Assembly (NCBI GenBank): GCA_947472635.1
Contig: CANJDY010000060.1
Span: 1-10,981 of the forward strand
Length of the DNA: 10,981 bases
Origin: Chitinophagaceae bacterium
GTDB lineage: Bacteria; Bacteroidota; Bacteroidia; Chitinophagales; Chitinophagaceae
Direction of reading: 5' to 3'
Shown: piece by piece, positions 7,972 through 10,981 of the stretch
Numbering within the stretch: the stretch's first letter is position 1
How the letters are laid out: each line of letters opens with the position of its first letter
The notes under the pieces: model-generated
Seen by the model: the letters and a program-made list of their open reading frames with translations, nothing else
Database searches by the model: none
Told to the model about the DNA's origin: nothing
Program-made: the position numbers and the translations under genes

Positions 7972-9210
7972 TCAGTCTGTAAAATCATTCACTGTAGGTC
8001 GGAGAAAATAGAGTTGAATAACGAGTGCAACCAATACAATGGCCGCCAACATTGAGAACCCTTTTCCCAAGCCACCGGCATCCGTAAATTTACCTAATAA
8101 ACTGGTAATAAACGCACCGGCAAAAACCCCCACCATATTCATTAATCCATAAGCTGTTGCTCTATATTTAACTGAAACAAACTGACAAAGAATCGGCATA
8201 TTATTAGCATCAAACATTCCATAACCAATACCAAATAAAATAGCTGCTCCTACTACGAAAAAAAGCGAATGGCCAAACCCGATAAATAACAAAGCGGGAA
8301 TAGTAAATGAAAGACCGATGGCACTAGTATATACTCTTCCCTTGTTATTATTTTGAACCCACTTATCCGACAAAATCCCACCGACCAAAACACCTATAAA
8401 TGAAGAAACCGCAATGGTGATTGTTGATAAAGGTCCCGCCTTTGACATAGGTATCGATAAATTTTGCGAAAAAAGAGTGGGGAGCCAGTTTTTAATTGCC
8501 CAACCCGGTAAGCTAGGGATGGCAAAATAAAAAAGAATAATCCAGAATGAAATATTAGTAAATAATAAAGCTACCCCTTTGAATAATCCGGCATTCGATT
8601 TATTTGAAAACTGATCTAAATCGCTTGTAGTAGCAATGTTTTTTTTGTCTTTTAAAAATAAAATTAAGATTGCCGAATAGGCAATTCCAATAATTCCAAA
8701 AAAATGAAATGTTAACTGCCATGACCAGTTAGCGGCAACTGTAGCACCAAAACCGCCAATCGCCTGACCCATATAAAAACCCGTCATATGAATACCGATT
8801 GCCAACGACCTAGTTTTAGAAGTATGAAAATCTGCTATCAATGATAAGGCTGCTGGAATATACAGTGCTTCACTCACCCCCATAATGGCCCTCAACCAAT
8901 ATAGTTGATTAAAAGAAGTAGCATAGCCCATAAAAAAAGTGACCCCCGACCACACAAACAAACTTCCTACAATCAACCATTTTCTGCTCAACCTATCCGC
9001 AATCATACCCGAAAAAGGACTCATGAATCCATAAATCCAAAGAAATATTGCCATCAGGTAGCCGAAGTTGGTAGCCATTTGCAACTCATGGATATCAATC
9101 TGCATGGACGGTTTCATCGTGGATAGCATCTGCCTATCCATATAATTCAACAACGCCACTACCCATAGAAGGCCTACAACAATCCAGGGATATTTTTTCG
9201 AATAACTCAT
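7972..9210 (-). CDS. nanT: MFS sialic acid transporter (inner-membrane importer)
   Basis: A 412-residue major facilitator superfamily protein with about twelve hydrophobic segments and a cytoplasmic loop near residues 187-208. MFS signatures are clear: NYMDRQ in the first helix (22-27), motif A GMIADRLSRK (68-77) between helices 2 and 3, RAIMGVSEALYIP in helix 4 (107-119, with Arg107 and Glu114), and a second motif-A-like GGILSDKW (277-284) in the second half. The sequence type resembles the anion:cation symporter/hexuronate-like branch. Substrate is inferred from context: it overlaps nanM by four bases (ATGA), so the two are translationally coupled, and it is flanked by lyase and sialidase genes. 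Bacteroides and Tannerella nan clusters carry an MFS NanT in the same role. A different sugar acid or N-acetyl-sugar substrate cannot be excluded. Confidence 0.85.
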   Translation of the reverse strand: MSYSKKYPWIVVGLLWVVALLNYMDRQMLSTMKPSMQIDIHELQMATNFGYLMAIFLWIYGFMSPFSGMIADRLSRKWLIVGSLFVWSGVTFFMGYATSFNQLYWLRAIMGVSEALYIPAALSLIADFHTSKTRSLAIGIHMTGFYMGQAIGGFGATVAANWSWQLTFHFFGIIGIAYSAILILFLKDKKNIATTSDLDQFSNKSNAGLFKGVALLFTNISFWIILFYFAIPSLPGWAIKNWLPTLFSQNLSIPMSKAGPLSTITIAVSSFIGVLVGGILSDKWVQNNNKGRVYTSAIGLSFTIPALLFIGFGHSLFFVVGAAILFGIGYGMFDANNMPILCQFVSVKYRATAYGLMNMVGVFAGAFITSLLGKFTDAGGLGKGFSMLAAIVLVALVIQLYFLRPTVNDFTD

Positions 9211-10367
9211 TTTAAATATAGTTGGGCTGATAATATTTGAGCAGTACGAACCCCTGCTTTAATTTCACCGCTAGGTAGGATTATCCAGTCACCCCATTGC
9301 AGGGCAGTGGTTGTAACTGGAACGGCAAATGGAATATTTCCCGCTATGGTCCATTCATCATTTGTTGAATTGTATTTCAGTATTTCAGTACTAAACCCCG
9401 GATGTGAAGATTGTAATTTACTTTTTTGTTCAGTAAGTATCTGTTTTTTATCAATTGATTTTTCAGTGGCAATCGCCGCAATCAACTTTTCTACCTGATA
9501 AAACGTTTCTCCCTTATCCCCACCAAACATTAAAATATTCCCTATCCCTGCTGCAATACCCGTTCCTGCACATAAATTATAAGGCATCGATTTTTTCTCA
9601 ACCCATATTTTTTCCTTCACATCGAATGCGTAAACGGAAGAATGAAAATCGCTGATTCCGTTAGTATTTTTATTTCGCCCACCCAATAAATAAATAGAAG
9701 ATTTTTTTTCATCCGACTGTACAGCCAGCACAGCATGAGAAACCGGCTTTGGAATGGAAGGTAATGGCTGCCATCCAAGATGGGTATTTTTCATATCCAG
9801 TTTATAAAAATGGTCCGAGGAACTTAGTTCATTTTCACCCCCTGCCAAATACAAGCTATTTTCATAATAGGTAGCAACCGCATTGGTAACGGGAACAGGA
9901 AGGCTGGGCAAATCTTTGCATACCAAATTTTTTACAACGGGATCCCATTGTAACATTACTACTTTATCCGTGATACCCTGTTCATTTTCACCACCTGCAT
10001 AGACAATTCCTTTTGGAGTAGAACAACTTGCCGCATAGGCAATAGGATTGGGCAGGGTAAACGTTCTAGAAAAAAGGGTAGCCTGGTTATTTATTTTTTC
10101 ATACACATACACCTCATGGCAATATTTTTTTTTACCTCCTAGCCAAGGCATCGCATCCGGGAAGTTGGCACCTCCCGCAATAATCAATGCATTTTGGTGA
10201 ATTCCGCAAACAGCACCAGCAAGGCCGAATGCTTTTGCATGTCCGCTAGTAGCCGGTAATACTGCTGCTATTTTCCACTGAATGGAATTAAATGGTTTGT
10301 TTTGAGCGGTCATTGCATTGTTACTTAAGATGCCCATAAATAAAACAAGTATTGATGACCTTTTCAT
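9207..10367 (-). CDS. nanM: N-acetylneuraminate epimerase/mutarotase, kelch beta-propeller, exported
   Basis: A 386-residue kelch-type six-bladed propeller of the NanM/YjhT family, which speeds conversion of alpha-Neu5Ac released by sialidase into the beta anomer before uptake. I chose ATG 10367: it gives a proper signal peptide (MKRSSILVLFMGILSNNAMTAQ) and lies 5 bases after the nanA stop. ATG 10406 would overlap nanA by 34 bases and add thirteen residues ahead of the signal. Kelch di-glycines appear at IIAGGANF (62-69), VYAGGENE (122-129), YLAGGENE (173-180), YLLGGRN (226-232) and MFGGDKG (280-286). GGANFPDAMPWLGGKK (65-80) and the end motif PSGEIKAGVRT (365-375) are typical of this family. 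Residues about 287-325 form a charged helical insertion before the last blade. The signal peptide places it in the periplasm, as in E. coli. Confidence 0.92.
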   Translation of the reverse strand: MKRSSILVLFMGILSNNAMTAQNKPFNSIQWKIAAVLPATSGHAKAFGLAGAVCGIHQNALIIAGGANFPDAMPWLGGKKKYCHEVYVYEKINNQATLFSRTFTLPNPIAYAASCSTPKGIVYAGGENEQGITDKVVMLQWDPVVKNLVCKDLPSLPVPVTNAVATYYENSLYLAGGENELSSSDHFYKLDMKNTHLGWQPLPSIPKPVSHAVLAVQSDEKKSSIYLLGGRNKNTNGISDFHSSVYAFDVKEKIWVEKKSMPYNLCAGTGIAAGIGNILMFGGDKGETFYQVEKLIAAIATEKSIDKKQILTEQKSKLQSSHPGFSTEILKYNSTNDEWTIAGNIPFAVPVTTTALQWGDWIILPSGEIKAGVRTAQILSAQLYLK

Positions 10368-10372
10368 TTGCC

Positions 10373-10981
10373 TTAGGTATTTACCGGAGAGGATATCCTG
10401 GAGCAAAAGCTACTGAAATTTATTTGTTCTACCTCATTTTTAAATGATTCGAATTGTGCTTCGGTCATATTTTTAACAGGTAGGCGAAACTCCCCGCAAT
10501 CCAATCCAATAATTTTCATATACGCTTTACCGGTAGCAATACCTCCATATTTCCCTAATAGACGAATCATATCAATGGATAACTGCTGCAATGCCTGTGC
10601 CTTTGGAAGATCATTATTATTAAATGCCTGTATCAAATCATAATAGAGAGCGGGGGCATAGTTAAATGTACTCCCTACAGAGGCTTTGGTACCCAATGGC
10701 AATGCTGACAACATATTTTCATCCCTGCCCCAAAGCATATCATATTTTCCATTTTTAAAATGAAGACAAGAAAGAAAGTCCATAAAATCTTCATGGGTAT
10801 ATTTAATCCCTGCAAAATTGGGGATTTTCCCATCAATTACACCTAACAAATCATGCATAGGGAAGTCGACACCGGTAAGTACTGGCACATGATAATAATA
10901 GAATGGCATGTCTGGCACCGCTGAGGCGACTTCTATGCAACACTTCGCCAGCATATCTACATTTGCCGGTTTGAAATAGGA
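10373..10981 (-). CDS. nanA: N-acetylneuraminate lyase (partial, N-terminus beyond right edge)
   Basis: The frame is open to the edge, giving 202 C-terminal residues of a family of about 300; the internal ATG at 10954 is not the true start because the in-frame codons before it (SYFKPANVD) also fit the family. It is a class I aldolase of the DHDPS/NAL TIM-barrel family that splits Neu5Ac into ManNAc and pyruvate in the cytoplasm. Visible residues 28-33 (YYYHVP) hold the catalytic Tyr at 30, and AGIKYT holds the Schiff-base Lys at 60. GSTFNYAP and GIATGKAYMKIIGL follow, as in Bacteroidota NAL. The 30-residue Tyr-Lys spacing and YYYHxP motif look more like the vertebrate lyase than E. coli NanA. 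The GxxGE loop lies in the missing part. It is the most upstream gene seen, 5 bases ahead of nanM. Bacteroides workers call it nanL. Confidence 0.93.
   Translation of the reverse strand, partial: SYFKPANVDMLAKCCIEVASAVPDMPFYYYHVPVLTGVDFPMHDLLGVIDGKIPNFAGIKYTHEDFMDFLSCLHFKNGKYDMLWGRDENMLSALPLGTKASVGSTFNYAPALYYDLIQAFNNNDLPKAQALQQLSIDMIRLLGKYGGIATGKAYMKIIGLDCGEFRLPVKNMTEAQFESFKNEVEQINFSSFCSRISSPVNT

Noticed and set aside
276..9655. Many short plus-strand open frames (60-100 codons) opposite the genes
   Set aside because: They lie antisense to well-supported genes with intact motifs, have no recognisable domains and show compositions expected from reverse reading; treated as shadows.
10368..10406. 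Upstream nanM start overlapping nanA by 34 bases
   Set aside because: The thirteen extra residues would precede the signal peptide and the internal ATG fits directly behind the nanA stop.
1..10981. CRISPR arrays, insertion sequences, tRNA or rRNA genes, phage genes
   Set aside because: No spaced direct repeats, transposase-like frames, cloverleaf sequences or integration signatures were seen; the window is filled by a metabolic operon.

Overview
The window is one strand-coherent block of eight genes, all read on the minus strand, that together form a sialic acid (Neu5Ac) and N-acetylhexosamine foraging operon. The DNA is A/T-rich (roughly 40% G+C by eye) and the gene set matches the Bacteroidota type of nan cluster: a sialidase, a sialate O-acetylesterase, a NanM-type mutarotase, an MFS importer, a neuraminate lyase and an ATP-dependent-type N-acylglucosamine 2-epimerase instead of the NanK/NanE-6-phosphate route of E. 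coli. This points to a Bacteroidota member, perhaps a free-living or environmental Chitinophagaceae-like organism; the genus cannot be fixed from the sequence.

Layout in transcription order (right to left): neuraminate lyase nanA (10981 edge to 10373, N-terminus outside the window); mutarotase nanM (10367-9207); MFS sialic acid transporter nanT (9210-7972, overlapping nanM by 4 bases); a gap of about 130 bases; exo-sialidase nanH (7838-6270); two-module sialate O-acetylesterase nanS (6263-4176); N-acylglucosamine 2-epimerase nanE (4166-2982); a 96-base A/T-rich gap holding a small inverted repeat; GlcNAc-6-phosphate deacetylase nagA (2885-1770); and a large SGNH-esterase/GH20 beta-N-acetylhexosaminidase fusion starting at 1754 and running off the left edge. 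Four junctions have gaps of 5 to 15 bases and one is an ATGA overlap, so most of the block is probably one transcript. No stretch above 300 bases lacks a gene, and no RNA gene, mobile element or CRISPR array was seen.

How the genes fit together (inference from families and signal peptides): outside the cytoplasm, NanS and the SGNH domains remove O-acetyl groups, NanH cleaves terminal sialic acid, the GH20 enzyme trims the next HexNAc residues, and NanM speeds anomer conversion of the freed Neu5Ac. NanT imports it. In the cytoplasm NanA gives ManNAc plus pyruvate, NanE converts ManNAc to GlcNAc, an unseen kinase would make GlcNAc-6-P, and NagA deacetylates it to GlcN-6-P. The GlcNAc kinase, GlcN-6-P deaminase, any SusC/SusD outer-membrane pair and any regulator are not in the window. 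The most notable points are the SGNH-GH20 fusion, the three separate esterase-type active sites in the cluster, and the missing kinase step.
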